From the NCBI GenBank assembly GCA_039588215.1, contig JBDHAD010000011.1:7463-71462 (forward strand): a DNA stretch of 64,000 nucleotides. Direction: 5' to 3'. Within the stretch, counting starts at the first letter, position 1, and each line of letters opens with the position of its first letter. The stretch is from JBDHAC01 sp039588215 (GTDB lineage: Bacteria; Gemmatimonadota; Gemmatimonadetes; Palauibacterales; Palauibacteraceae). The translations under genes and the position numbers were made by a program. Positions 25,853-33,846 of this stretch are shown here, piece by piece. The notes under the pieces were generated by a model. The model had not been told where the DNA came from and searched no databases. It was given only the letters and a program-made list of their open reading frames with translations.

Positions 25853-26742
25853 GGTGGGCCCCGTTCGTCGCCCGCCGCGGCCGAGGGCTCGCGGCTCGCC
25901 CCGCCCCGCTTGGCCTCCGGTGGTCGGGAAAGCCAGCAGCGGAGAGCGGGCCACGTCGAAACTCCACGGCGGTCAGCTTCGGCGAGCAAGTGAATCAGGA
26001 TCCGGGCCGTCGCGATCGCATCGCCGCGCGCTCGGTGGCGTTCCACGATCTCGATCCCGTAATAGTCGGCCAGCGAGTCCAGTCCCCGCCGGGCCAGGCC
26101 GGGGATAAGACGGCGGGCGAGCTGCATCGTGCACAGCCGCGGGCCACGAGGCAACACCGCGCGCGCACGCCGCGTTTCCGCCCCCAGGAAACGCCAATCG
26201 TACGAGACGTTGTGAGCCACGAAGACGCGTCCTTCGAGACGCTCGAGCAGCTCGTCGCAGATCTCGTCGAACCGGGGAGACCCGAAAACCATGCGATCGG
26301 CGATTCCGGTGAGCTTGACGACCCAGGGCGTAATCCGGACGCCGGGATCGACGAGGGTGGCAAATGAGTCGATCAACTCTCCACCCTGAACCTCGACCGC
26401 CGCGACCTCTACGATCTTGCCACCCTGCTCCGCGAGCCCGCCGGTCGTCTCGACGTCGACGACTGTGAACGGAACCTGATCCAAGGGGATGGGCGACGCT
26501 TCCGATGGATCCTCGAGGTACCAGACACCATCCCGCTGCCAAACTCCCGGGTGACCCCGAAGCAGCGTCCCTACGAGCTCTGATGCGAGCTCGGTCGGTC
26601 CTCCGGCGACCCCGAGCACTCTTTGGGCAAGAACTTTGGAGGAGCGAGGTTGCCTTTCGAGCAGGGCCACCGCTTCGTCCACCAGACCGGCGGCGTGTCC
26701 GAACCGGATCGCGGGCGTCGCATGGGGGGTCGGGCCCGTCAC
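25846..26742 (-). CDS. DEDDh 3'-5' exonuclease (DnaQ-like)
   Basis: The 298-residue protein has the exonuclease motifs I VVDVETTG at about residue 97, II VAHNVSYDWRFL at about 180, and III HRARGDAIATA with the His and Asp, the DEDDh pattern of DnaQ and polymerase III epsilon-like exonucleases. The first 90 residues are a helical region, unlike minimal epsilon. The C-terminal tail is disordered. It may be a stand-alone proofreading or repair nuclease. GTG at 26742 overlaps the arcA stop as GTGA. Confidence 0.88.
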   Translation of the reverse strand: MTGPTPHATPAIRFGHAAGLVDEAVALLERQPRSSKVLAQRVLGVAGGPTELASELVGTLLRGHPGVWQRDGVWYLEDPSEASPIPLDQVPFTVVDVETTGGLAEQGGKIVEVAAVEVQGGELIDSFATLVDPGVRITPWVVKLTGIADRMVFGSPRFDEICDELLERLEGRVFVAHNVSYDWRFLGAETRRARAVLPRGPRLCTMQLARRLIPGLARRGLDSLADYYGIEIVERHRARGDAIATARILIHLLAEADRRGVSTWPALRCWLSRPPEAKRGGASREPSAAAGDERGPPC

Positions 26743-27983
26743 GAGAGCTCGTCCCGGAGCACGGGAAGCGTCATGCACCGGGGCCCTCCACCACCTCGCA
26801 CGAGCTCGGCGCCGCGAAAGGCTATGACGAACCGGTCTTCATTCCGGAGGGGGACGTCACCGGTCAGAAAGTCCACGGCATCGACCACCTTGAACCCTCC
26901 CTCCTGGGCCATCGCTTCGAGCGTATGCTCGTTCCGTCCGTACGCCAACAACTGACCCGGTCCGACCGCGAACATGTTGCACCCGCTGCCCCACTGCTCT
27001 CGTTCTTGCTGCGTGGGATTCTCACCTCCGCACGGAATGGGGGACAGCAGCAGCTCCAGCTCCTCAAGCGCCGCGAACAAGTCCGGCATTTCCCGCACCG
27101 AGTCTTGCCCCTTGCTGAGGTGAACGACCGGTAATCGGGTCGGGCCGATGAAGTAGGGAGTCAACGCGCAACACAGGTCGACATCGATCATGGTGAAGAT
27201 CATATCGAGATGGATGGAGGCCCGGTGCCGGGGCATTAGGACCACGAGTACGTCTCGGATGTCCGTCGCCTCGAACAGGGTCTCGGCTAGCGCATCGATC
27301 CCAGCGGCCGACGTCCGCTCCGACCGGCCTAACAGCAGGAGGTCTCTGCGAAGCACGTGAACGTCACCCCCCTCGATGCTCGTGTTCAGGTTCCGGTCGG
27401 CCGTCCCGTCGTATACGAGACCCGAGTTGGAGAGGAGTGGGTGCGATGCGAACAGGGAGTGCATGATCAGCTCTTCGGTCCACCGGACCTCGTGGGCCAT
27501 GTCCGCCACCAACACGCGGTCGCCGATGACACAGGCCGCGTCGCGGGTGAAGAACAGGTTTGGCAAAGGCGGAAGGATGTAGCCGGTCTCGTGCACCAAT
27601 TCCGCCAGCGACTCGGTCCGTTCACCTGACAGCTCGGACTGCTTCCCCTCTATGAAGAGGCGAGCCAGATCGGCCGCACTCGCACCCTGCGCCCAGGCCC
27701 GAAAGCCCTCGTCCGCCAGGTGTAGCAGGTGCTCGCGGGCTGCCGGATTCTCCAGTACGTCACGGAGGAGATCGCCCACTTCGTGGACCTCGGCGAAGCG
27801 CTCGAGCAGTGCCCTGAACCGACGATGCTCGGTGCGCGATTCCTCAAGGTCCAGGAGGTCGTCGAACAGATACGCGGATCGATTGCCGGGCGTAACAACG
27901 GTCAGCTCGGGTCCGGGCTCGTGACAGATGACGCTCCGAAGGCGCCCGATCTCGCTGGTCACTCGGATCGATCCCGAACCCAT
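26739..27983 (-). CDS. arcA: Arginine deiminase
   Basis: Hydrolyses arginine to citrulline and ammonia, first step of the fermentative ADI pathway. The 414-residue protein has LFFTRDAA, the EGGDV motif with the catalytic Asp, HLDMIFTMID with the His, and the nucleophilic Cys near the C-terminus in GPRCMTLPVLRDE, so all catalytic groups are present. The ATG at 27983 has a GGAGGGGGG ribosome-binding site immediately upstream. It starts 26 bases after rex, so it probably shares the Rex-controlled promoter. No ornithine carbamoyltransferase or carbamate kinase gene is present in the window. Confidence 0.93.
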   Translation of the reverse strand: MGSGSIRVTSEIGRLRSVICHEPGPELTVVTPGNRSAYLFDDLLDLEESRTEHRRFRALLERFAEVHEVGDLLRDVLENPAAREHLLHLADEGFRAWAQGASAADLARLFIEGKQSELSGERTESLAELVHETGYILPPLPNLFFTRDAACVIGDRVLVADMAHEVRWTEELIMHSLFASHPLLSNSGLVYDGTADRNLNTSIEGGDVHVLRRDLLLLGRSERTSAAGIDALAETLFEATDIRDVLVVLMPRHRASIHLDMIFTMIDVDLCCALTPYFIGPTRLPVVHLSKGQDSVREMPDLFAALEELELLLSPIPCGGENPTQQEREQWGSGCNMFAVGPGQLLAYGRNEHTLEAMAQEGGFKVVDAVDFLTGDVPLRNEDRFVIAFRGAELVRGGGGPRCMTLPVLRDELS

Positions 27984-28008
27984 CCCCCCTCCGTGATCTA
28001 GCGATCTG

Positions 28009-28665
28009 CTAGGACGTTGTGGAGCCCCGTTCCGTCCGCGCCGCGGTGGCGAGGAGGTAACTTAATCCCTCGAGTTCCAGTACCACATCCATGGTTCGAA
28101 TGGGGACGTGATCGGTCTCCGTGAGCTCGACCGGCGCAAAGTTGAGGATCGCCCCGATGCCGGCGTCCGCCAAGCATTTCGCGACCTCCTGCGCCGACTC
28201 GGGCGGCGTCGCGATGATCCCGATCTCGACCCTTTCCCGGCGTACTACTCGCGGGAGCTCGGACAGCGGCCGAACGGGGATCCCGAACACCTGCATGCCG
28301 ACCTTGTTGGGCTCCGTGTCAAAAGCCGCGACGACCTCGAAACCCCTGCGTACGAGGTCTCGGTAGCCGAGAAGAGCCGCGCCGATCTTCCCGACTCCCA
28401 CGAGACACACGCGCCAGGATCTCTCGAGGCCGAGAATGTTCTCGAGCGTGTCTGCGAGCGCGTCGACGGCGTACCCTCGTCCACGCTTGCCGAATGAACC
28501 GAACAGGCTCAGGTCCTTACGGACCTGGGCCGACGTCGAACCGCTGCGCTCCGCGAGCTCCCGGCTCGAGACCAGCTCGACGCCCTGGCCGCGCAAATCT
28601 CGGAGAAGCCGAAGGTAAAGAGCAAGTCGCCGAACGGCGGAATCGGAGATACGTGGTCGCGTCAT
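28009..28665 (-). CDS. rex: Redox-sensing transcriptional repressor Rex
   Basis: Senses the NADH/NAD ratio and represses fermentative and respiratory genes when NADH is low. The 218-residue protein has an N-terminal winged helix (ISDSAVRRLALYLRLLRDL, then SSRELAERSGSTSAQVRKDL) and a C-terminal Rossmann domain with CLVGVGKIGAALLGY. The ATG at 28665 has no good ribosome-binding site, which suits a very short leader. A perfect Rex operator and a promoter lie 10-60 bases upstream, so autoregulation is predicted. arcA follows within 26 bases. Confidence 0.96.
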   Translation of the reverse strand: MTRPRISDSAVRRLALYLRLLRDLRGQGVELVSSRELAERSGSTSAQVRKDLSLFGSFGKRGRGYAVDALADTLENILGLERSWRVCLVGVGKIGAALLGYRDLVRRGFEVVAAFDTEPNKVGMQVFGIPVRPLSELPRVVRRERVEIGIIATPPESAQEVAKCLADAGIGAILNFAPVELTETDHVPIRTMDVVLELEGLSYLLATAARTERGSTTS

Positions 28666-28674
28666 CGGGGTAGC

Positions 28675-28692
28675 TTGTGAATCATTTCACAA
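28675..28692. promoter_or_regulatory. Rex operator
   Basis: TTGTGAATCATTTCACAA is a perfect 7-base inverted repeat (TTGTGAA, 4 bases, TTCACAA), exactly the known Rex-site consensus. It lies 10-27 bases before the rex start codon and covers the predicted transcription start, so it should repress rex and the genes behind it. Confidence 0.92.
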
Positions 28693-28695
28693 GCG

Positions 28696-28724
28696 AACAT
28701 AGCCCCCCCCCTCGGTCATCTCAA
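28696..28724 (-). promoter_or_regulatory. Promoter of rex with a G9 tract in its spacer
   Basis: On the minus strand TTGAGA (28719-28724), exactly 17 bases, then TATGTT (28696-28701). The -35 matches five of six consensus bases and overlaps the rsmA stop codon. Bases 28703-28711 of the spacer are nine consecutive G on the transcribed strand. The predicted start falls within the Rex operator. Confidence 0.6.
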
Positions 28725-29593
28725 CAAAGCCCGCGCGCGTCCGACGCGCCCGTGGGGAACAGGATCTCGGCCAGGCGGACGAACGTCTCGGGACTTAGCT
28801 GTTCCGGCCGGCTTTGCGGGTCGAGTCCGAGGCTCTCGCACAACTCCGCCACCCGTCTTGGGTCCAGCTGTAGGTCCGAGCTCGTGCGGAGGATCTTCTG
28901 CAGCTGTTTGCGACGCCGACCGAAGAGCGCCCTGGTGAGGGCCCGAAGCGATTCGGTGTCGACGCTCTCACATTTACGTGGATCCGGCTCGATCCGAACG
29001 ACCGCCGAGTCAACGTCGGGCACCGGACGGAAGGCGCTACGTGGGACCCGGAACGCGATCCGGGCGGCTGCGACGGCCTGGACCCCGACTGAGAGCGCCC
29101 CATACGTGCGGGTGCCGGTCCGTGCTACGACCCGTTCCGCGACCTCCCTCTGGATCGTCACGACGATGCGAGCCGGGGACGGACGTATCGCCAGGAAGGC
29201 GAACAGCAGGGGTGAGGTGATCGCGTAGGGAACGTTGGACAGCACGCGGAGGGGTCGCTTCGGGTCTACGAGATCGTCGAGCGAGATCTCGAGCGCATCG
29301 CCCGAATGCACTCGCATTCCTGCTTCGTCCTTCCACTTCTCTGCCAGGTCCATGGCCAGCGCATCGTCCTTCTCGACCACCACGATTCGCCGCACGCGCC
29401 CGATCAGGTGCTGGGTGAGCTCACCATGCCCGGGACCGATTTCGAGGACGGTGTCCCCCGGGGCCGCCTCGAGCTCGGACACCGTCTTTCTCTGCAGGTT
29501 GGGATCGAGGAGGAAGTTCTGTGACAGAGACCGCTTCGCGAACCCCGTGCGCCGCTGGCCTCCCCCGGGGCGTTGCTTCGGCCCGGGACTCAC
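28721..29593 (-). CDS. rsmA: 16S rRNA dimethyladenosine methyltransferase
   Basis: Dimethylates two adjacent adenines in the 3' hairpin of 16S rRNA during 30S maturation. The 290-residue protein has SLSQNFLLDPN, the SAM motif LEIGPGHGELTQ, SGDALE and the catalytic NVPYAITSPLL motif at about residue 120. The GTG at 29593 overlaps the SpoIIE-type phosphatase stop (GTGA). Its own stop overlaps the -35 of the rex promoter. The first 20 residues are a basic extension before the conserved start. Confidence 0.96.
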   Translation of the reverse strand: MSPGPKQRPGGGQRRTGFAKRSLSQNFLLDPNLQRKTVSELEAAPGDTVLEIGPGHGELTQHLIGRVRRIVVVEKDDALAMDLAEKWKDEAGMRVHSGDALEISLDDLVDPKRPLRVLSNVPYAITSPLLFAFLAIRPSPARIVVTIQREVAERVVARTGTRTYGALSVGVQAVAAARIAFRVPRSAFRPVPDVDSAVVRIEPDPRKCESVDTESLRALTRALFGRRRKQLQKILRTSSDLQLDPRRVAELCESLGLDPQSRPEQLSPETFVRLAEILFPTGASDARGLC

Positions 29594-31428
29594 ATTCGCA
29601 CCGCGACCGCCGTACGGTCATCCGCGGGCGTCGGCTCGCCGTCTCCAAACAACGCATCGACCAGCTCCGCGGGACCCGTTCGCCCCTCCCCCACGAGCGG
29701 GGCCAGTCTCTCCCGGGGTCCGACCGTGGGGTCGTCGAGTCCCTCGGCCAAGCCGTCGGTGAACAGGAGCAGGGTGTCCGCCCCGACCACCCAATCCAGC
29801 TCGGTCTCGCGATACCGGTCGGGGGCGGTCATACCGATCGGAGGATCCAGTGCGTCCAGCCGGGTCAAGCCTTCCGAGCCGGCGCGGAAGGCGAAGCCGT
29901 GTCCGGCGTTTGCGTAACGCAACCGACCGCCCCGTCGATCGAGCACCCCATAAAACAAGGTCATGTACATCTCGGTCGACTCGAGTGCGGCCAGGAGCTG
30001 CCGCTGCATCTGGATGAGCACTTCACCGGGCTCCTCGTGCCGGCCGGCTACGACGACGGCCGCACTCAGAGTGAGAGCCATGATCAGGGCCGCCGAAGGG
30101 CCGTGCGAGCTGACATCCCCCAGCATCACCCCCAGCCGGTCCGGTCCGACCCGGATCAGATAGTAGAAGTCGCCGCCAAGAGAGAGAGCCGGCTCGCACC
30201 GTGCGGCGATCTCGGCCAGGTCTGCGAACCCCGACGCTTCTGGTAGGAGGCGCAATTGGAGGTCGCGCGCGACCTCCAGCTCGGCGAGCACGCGCTGGCG
30301 GCTCAGCCGTCTCTCGTCCATTTGCTCGCGCGAAGCGTCCGCCGCCAGCACCTCGTTCACCCAGGAGAGCAGGAATTCGGCTGCCTCACCCGGGTCAGAC
30401 GTGTTGAGCGTGTCGCCCGCAGGGTCGCGAGCGACGTAGTGAAGCTCGAGGGACTCGGACTTGGAGATGGCGTGTACGCGAGATACGCCGTGCCCGGAGA
30501 GAGCGGAATCTCCTTCCACCGAGGCCGAGGCATACAGCTCCTCCGTCTCGTCCTCCTCTCGATGGGTGAGGCGGAATTCGAGACCGGTCATCCGTTCGTA
30601 CGCGCCCAGTAAAGGCCCGAGCCTGCGGGCCAGACCGGCTCTCGCCCGCAGGACGAGGGTGACCTGGTTCCCCATCTCGTTGAAGCTGATCTCGTCCATC
30701 AAGCTCCGGAGTAGAAACAGGCCGCGCCCTCTGCGTCGCAGGACGCCCGTGAGTCCGGTCGGATCTGGAATGGAGTTCGGGTCGAAGCCGGGGCCTTCAT
30801 CGGCCACCCGAACCCTCACAAACTCGGGGCGCGCTTCGGCCTCGATGGTGACGAAGCGGGTCGGATCTTCTCCATTCCCATACAGGATCGCGTTGGCGAC
30901 CGCCTCTCCCATGGCCACGCGAAGACGAAAGGCAGCGTCTGCGTCCAATCCGCCAAGATGCCGACAGGCTTCGACGACTCGCTCGACGGCCGGCCGCTGG
31001 TACGCGACGCGAGAGGGACAGATCAGCCGGATCGTGCCGTCCGCCCGCACGTCCAGATTGAGGCTCGGCTGTTCCGCGTCCGCCATGTGTCGGCGCCATA
31101 CCAGTCCGAGCTCGGATTGGTTGATGGGGAAGAACAGATAGTCGAACCACTCCCCGCTCAGGGCCTTCCCGAGGCGGTCTACCCAGGCGCTCTCCACCAG
31201 AGCGACAGCTCGCGTAGCCGTACCCAAGCAGGCCCGCAGGCGGTCGGCCGAGATGGTCGGATCGGCGATGTCGATGATCGTCAGACACGCAGGGTGACCC
31301 GGGGGGGGATCAGCCGCGTGTATCACTTCGGGAGTCGGGTCGAGGCTCTCGGCGGCCGCGCGAACTCCTGCGATCAGATCGGGCCGCCTGGAGCAGATGA
31401 GGATCCGGGGCGCTCGTGTTTCTTTCAT
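29590..31428 (-). CDS. SpoIIE-type PP2C phosphatase with pseudo-receiver and kinase-like ATPase domains
   Basis: The 612-residue protein has three parts. Residues 1-110 resemble a receiver domain (ILICSRRPD, TIIDIADP) but lack the normal phosphorylation and switch residues. Residues 130-270 are a GHKL ATPase with the N-box GEAVANAILYGNG and DEGPGFDP and GRGLFLLRS, like an anti-sigma serine kinase (RsbW type). Residues 390-610 are the SpoIIE/RsbU phosphatase, with LGGDFYYL, LGDVSSHGPSAAL and LLLFTDGLAEG metal motifs. A STAS antagonist gene lies directly upstream in the run, so this looks like a partner-switching module in which one protein could both phosphorylate and dephosphorylate the antagonist. 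Confidence 0.85.
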   Translation of the reverse strand: MKETRAPRILICSRRPDLIAGVRAAAESLDPTPEVIHAADPPPGHPACLTIIDIADPTISADRLRACLGTATRAVALVESAWVDRLGKALSGEWFDYLFFPINQSELGLVWRRHMADAEQPSLNLDVRADGTIRLICPSRVAYQRPAVERVVEACRHLGGLDADAAFRLRVAMGEAVANAILYGNGEDPTRFVTIEAEARPEFVRVRVADEGPGFDPNSIPDPTGLTGVLRRRGRGLFLLRSLMDEISFNEMGNQVTLVLRARAGLARRLGPLLGAYERMTGLEFRLTHREEDETEELYASASVEGDSALSGHGVSRVHAISKSESLELHYVARDPAGDTLNTSDPGEAAEFLLSWVNEVLAADASREQMDERRLSRQRVLAELEVARDLQLRLLPEASGFADLAEIAARCEPALSLGGDFYYLIRVGPDRLGVMLGDVSSHGPSAALIMALTLSAAVVVAGRHEEPGEVLIQMQRQLLAALESTEMYMTLFYGVLDRRGGRLRYANAGHGFAFRAGSEGLTRLDALDPPIGMTAPDRYRETELDWVVGADTLLLFTDGLAEGLDDPTVGPRERLAPLVGEGRTGPAELVDALFGDGEPTPADDRTAVAVRM

Positions 31429-31478
31429 ACGCCCCTGTCTAGCAGCTCATTGGAGTCCTTCAGCGACTTGCCAGCTGT

Positions 31479-31811
31479 TTACAGCTCTCGTAATGCAGCC
31501 GCACGGTTCTCCGTGATTTGAAAAAGCGTATCGAGCTTTGTTAGCTCGAATAGCGTTGTGAGGTCCTCATTCAGGCCCGCCAAACGCAATCGACCGCTTT
31601 GCTCGCGGATACGCTTGGAGAGGCTGACGAGGACGCCGAGACCCGATGAGTCGATGTACCCGGTCTTGGCGAAGTCGATGACGAAGCTGCGGTCGCCATC
31701 TTCGAGCCGCCCGAGCACACGCTCTTTCAGCTCACTTCGGTTGGTGACCGTCAGCTCGCCGTCGACATCGACGACCGTGACCCCGTTAAGCCGTTCGATC
31801 GCGAAGTTCAT
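31479..31811 (-). CDS. STAS-domain anti-sigma factor antagonist
   Basis: The 110-residue single STAS domain starts VTVVDVDGELTVTN and has the phosphorylatable serine in GYIDSSGLGVLVSLSKR at about residue 56, as in SpoIIAA and RsbV. In this family the unphosphorylated form binds the anti-sigma kinase and frees the sigma factor. The ATG at 31811 overlaps the pta stop (ATGA); the phosphatase starts 50 bases after its own stop. No sigma factor is encoded in the window, so the target is unknown. Confidence 0.92.
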   Translation of the reverse strand: MNFAIERLNGVTVVDVDGELTVTNRSELKERVLGRLEDGDRSFVIDFAKTGYIDSSGLGVLVSLSKRIREQSGRLRLAGLNEDLTTLFELTKLDTLFQITENRAAALREL

Positions 31812-32728
31812 TCTCCATCATCTCCATCGGCCATTAGTGCTGTAATGCACGCTACCTCCACGATATCCGCCACGCTCGCGCCGCGGGAGAGGTCGTTCAG
31901 CGGTCGGCGGAACCCTTGTAGGATCGGGCCCAGCGCCCGCGCTCCGGCCAGCCGCTCCACCAGCTTGTACGCGATATTGGCGGCGTCGAGATTCGGGAAG
32001 ATGAGTACGTTGGCGCGGCCGGCGAGCTGGGTATCGCGGGCCTTGCGGCGCGCGACATCAGGTTCCAGCGCCGCATCGCCCTGCAACTCGCCATCCGCGA
32101 GCACCGCCGGGCACCGCTCTCGAAACCGCTCCACGGCCGCTTGCACACGCTCGACTTCCGGGCCCACAGCAGACCCGGCCGTCGAGAAGGAGAGAAACGC
32201 TGCTCTCGGCTGGTCTCCGACGATCGCCCGGCGCGCCCGGCAGGCGGTATCCGCGCTCTCTGCCAGCTGCTCCGGTGAAGGACTCGGCACGACGGCCGGA
32301 TCGGTGAACGTGAGCACCTCTTCCCCGCCTCCGGTCCGCTTGCACAGGACCATGTAGAAGGAGCTCGAGATCGTCTCGATCCCCGGTGCCTTCCCGACGA
32401 ACTCGAGCCCGGCTCGGATCACATCCGCCGTCGTCCGTTCCGCTCCGGCGACGACACCATCCAGGTCGCCTGCGGCGAGGAGCGAGGCGGCGTGCGCCAG
32501 CGTGTCCTCTCCGATCTCCCCGTTGCGGGACTCGATGCGCTCCACGGCGAGATCCCCGAGCGCGACCGCGAGCTCGTCTGTGTGCCCCAGGGCAACGGGG
32601 TGCACCAGACTCTCGCGCAGGAGCTCGTGCAAAGCCGCGGCGGTCCTCGGTTCCGTCGCCTCCGGGAATCCGATTCTCGCTCCCCTGCGCCGAGCCCGGG
32701 AGCGAAGGTCTTGCAGGAAACCGCTCAC
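31808..32728 (-). CDS. pta: Phosphate acetyltransferase
   Basis: Interconverts acetyl-CoA and acetyl phosphate. The 306-residue protein is the single-domain type, with GVVAGAERTTADVIRAGL, SSSFYMVLCK, LSFSTAGSA and the C-terminal FPNLDAANIAYKLVERLAG. No ackA is nearby. A closely related phosphate butyryltransferase cannot be completely excluded. The GTG at 32728 has no clear ribosome-binding site. The gene overlaps the STAS antagonist and follows coaD after 52 bases, a context that may link acetyl phosphate to the stress-signalling pair. Confidence 0.9.
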   Translation of the reverse strand: MSGFLQDLRSRARRRGARIGFPEATEPRTAAALHELLRESLVHPVALGHTDELAVALGDLAVERIESRNGEIGEDTLAHAASLLAAGDLDGVVAGAERTTADVIRAGLEFVGKAPGIETISSSFYMVLCKRTGGGEEVLTFTDPAVVPSPSPEQLAESADTACRARRAIVGDQPRAAFLSFSTAGSAVGPEVERVQAAVERFRERCPAVLADGELQGDAALEPDVARRKARDTQLAGRANVLIFPNLDAANIAYKLVERLAGARALGPILQGFRRPLNDLSRGASVADIVEVACITALMADGDDGE

Positions 32729-32780
32729 GCCGCAGTCCGATAACAGGACGCGGTCGCGACCGGCTCATCGACGCGCTGCA

Positions 32781-33284
32781 TCAACCCGTCCCGCCGGACC
32801 CGAACTTCGACTCCATGCCCCGCAAGACCTCCGGGTGAACGAAACGGCTTACGTCGCCACCCAACCGTCCGACCTCACGCACGAGGGACGCGCTAAGGAA
32901 CGTGTGTCGTGTGTCCGGAGCCATGAAGATCACCTCGACCTCCGGCCACAGAGCGCGATTCATGAGCGCCATTTGAAACTCGTATTCGAAGTCGCTGACG
33001 GCTCGAAGCCCGCGCACGATCAGCCGCGCTCCTCGCGTCCGGGCAAAATCGACCAGCAACCCTGGGAAGGCGACGACCTCCAGGCGGGGCTCATCGCCAT
33101 ACACGGTCCTGATCAGGTCCACGCGTTCGGGGATCGAGAACAAACTGGACTTTGCCTGCGTAGCCGTCTTGGCGATGGCCACGATCAGATGATCCACGAG
33201 TTGCAGGCTCCGGCGAATGATATCGTCGTGTCCCAGCGTGAGCGGGTCGAACGAACCAGGATACACGGCGGTGGTTTCGGTCAT
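32781..33284 (-). CDS. coaD: Phosphopantetheine adenylyltransferase
   Basis: Penultimate step of coenzyme A synthesis: 4'-phosphopantetheine plus ATP to dephospho-CoA. The 167-residue protein has YPGSFDPLTLGHDDII with the T/HxGH-type motif, IVRGLRAVSDFEYE, and SASLVREVGRLGGD. Full family length. The ATG at 33284 follows rsmD by four bases; the pairing of rsmD and coaD is common in bacteria. Confidence 0.96.
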   Translation of the reverse strand: MTETTAVYPGSFDPLTLGHDDIIRRSLQLVDHLIVAIAKTATQAKSSLFSIPERVDLIRTVYGDEPRLEVVAFPGLLVDFARTRGARLIVRGLRAVSDFEYEFQMALMNRALWPEVEVIFMAPDTRHTFLSASLVREVGRLGGDVSRFVHPEVLRGMESKFGSGGTG

Positions 33285-33288
33285 CGTC

Positions 33289-33846
33289 TCACGGCTCCAT
33301 GGGTGGGTCGGACGGGTCGCTCTCGAGGAAGGTCAGCTGGGTGTCGCCATACGTACGAGTCCACACGACATGCCCGCCGAGATTCGCCAAGCTACTAGGG
33401 TGCTCCAAGCAAAACAGCCGCGCGAACGGCTCTGTCTCGAATCGCGCGACGAGGCGCCAGGCCGCGTCGGAGGCGTACGGGGGGTCGGCAAGCGCTATGT
33501 CGAACCCGTCCCTTCGTTGCCCTCGTTTCACGAGATAGCCGAAGACGTCTCGCACGACCAGCGTAGCTCGATCCGTAACACCCAAGGTCCGGATGTTCTC
33601 CCGAATCGCCGCCGCTGCACGGCCGTTTGATTCCACAAAATGGGCGTGTGCTGCGCCACGCGACAGCGCCTCGAAGCCGAGGGCACCGGAGCCTGCGAAC
33701 AGGTCTACGATACGTGCACCCGCCAGCGAGTCGCTCAGCGCGCTGAACCACGCCTCTCGGATCCGACTGGCGGTAGGGCGCGTTCCGCGCCCCCCCGGCG
33801 CTCGGATTTGACGTCCCCCGAACTTACCCGCGATAATCCGCGGCAT
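33289..33846 (-). CDS. rsmD: 16S rRNA (guanine-N2) methyltransferase RsmD
   Basis: Methylates one guanine in 16S rRNA late in 30S assembly. The 185-residue protein has RIIAGKFGGR at the start, RIREAWFSAL, the SAM-binding DLFAGSGALGFEALSRGA, and the catalytic ADPPYAS motif. It begins with ATG at 33846 that shares one base with the recJ stop (TGATG). coaD follows four bases later. Confidence 0.94.
   Translation of the reverse strand: MPRIIAGKFGGRQIRAPGGRGTRPTASRIREAWFSALSDSLAGARIVDLFAGSGALGFEALSRGAAHAHFVESNGRAAAAIRENIRTLGVTDRATLVVRDVFGYLVKRGQRRDGFDIALADPPYASDAAWRLVARFETEPFARLFCLEHPSSLANLGGHVVWTRTYGDTQLTFLESDPSDPPMEP

Noticed and set aside
24357..25993. Plus-strand frames of 285 and 384 codons opposite thiolase and the MBL gene
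   Set aside because: Both are antisense to motif-bearing genes. No ribosome-binding site or family signature was found.
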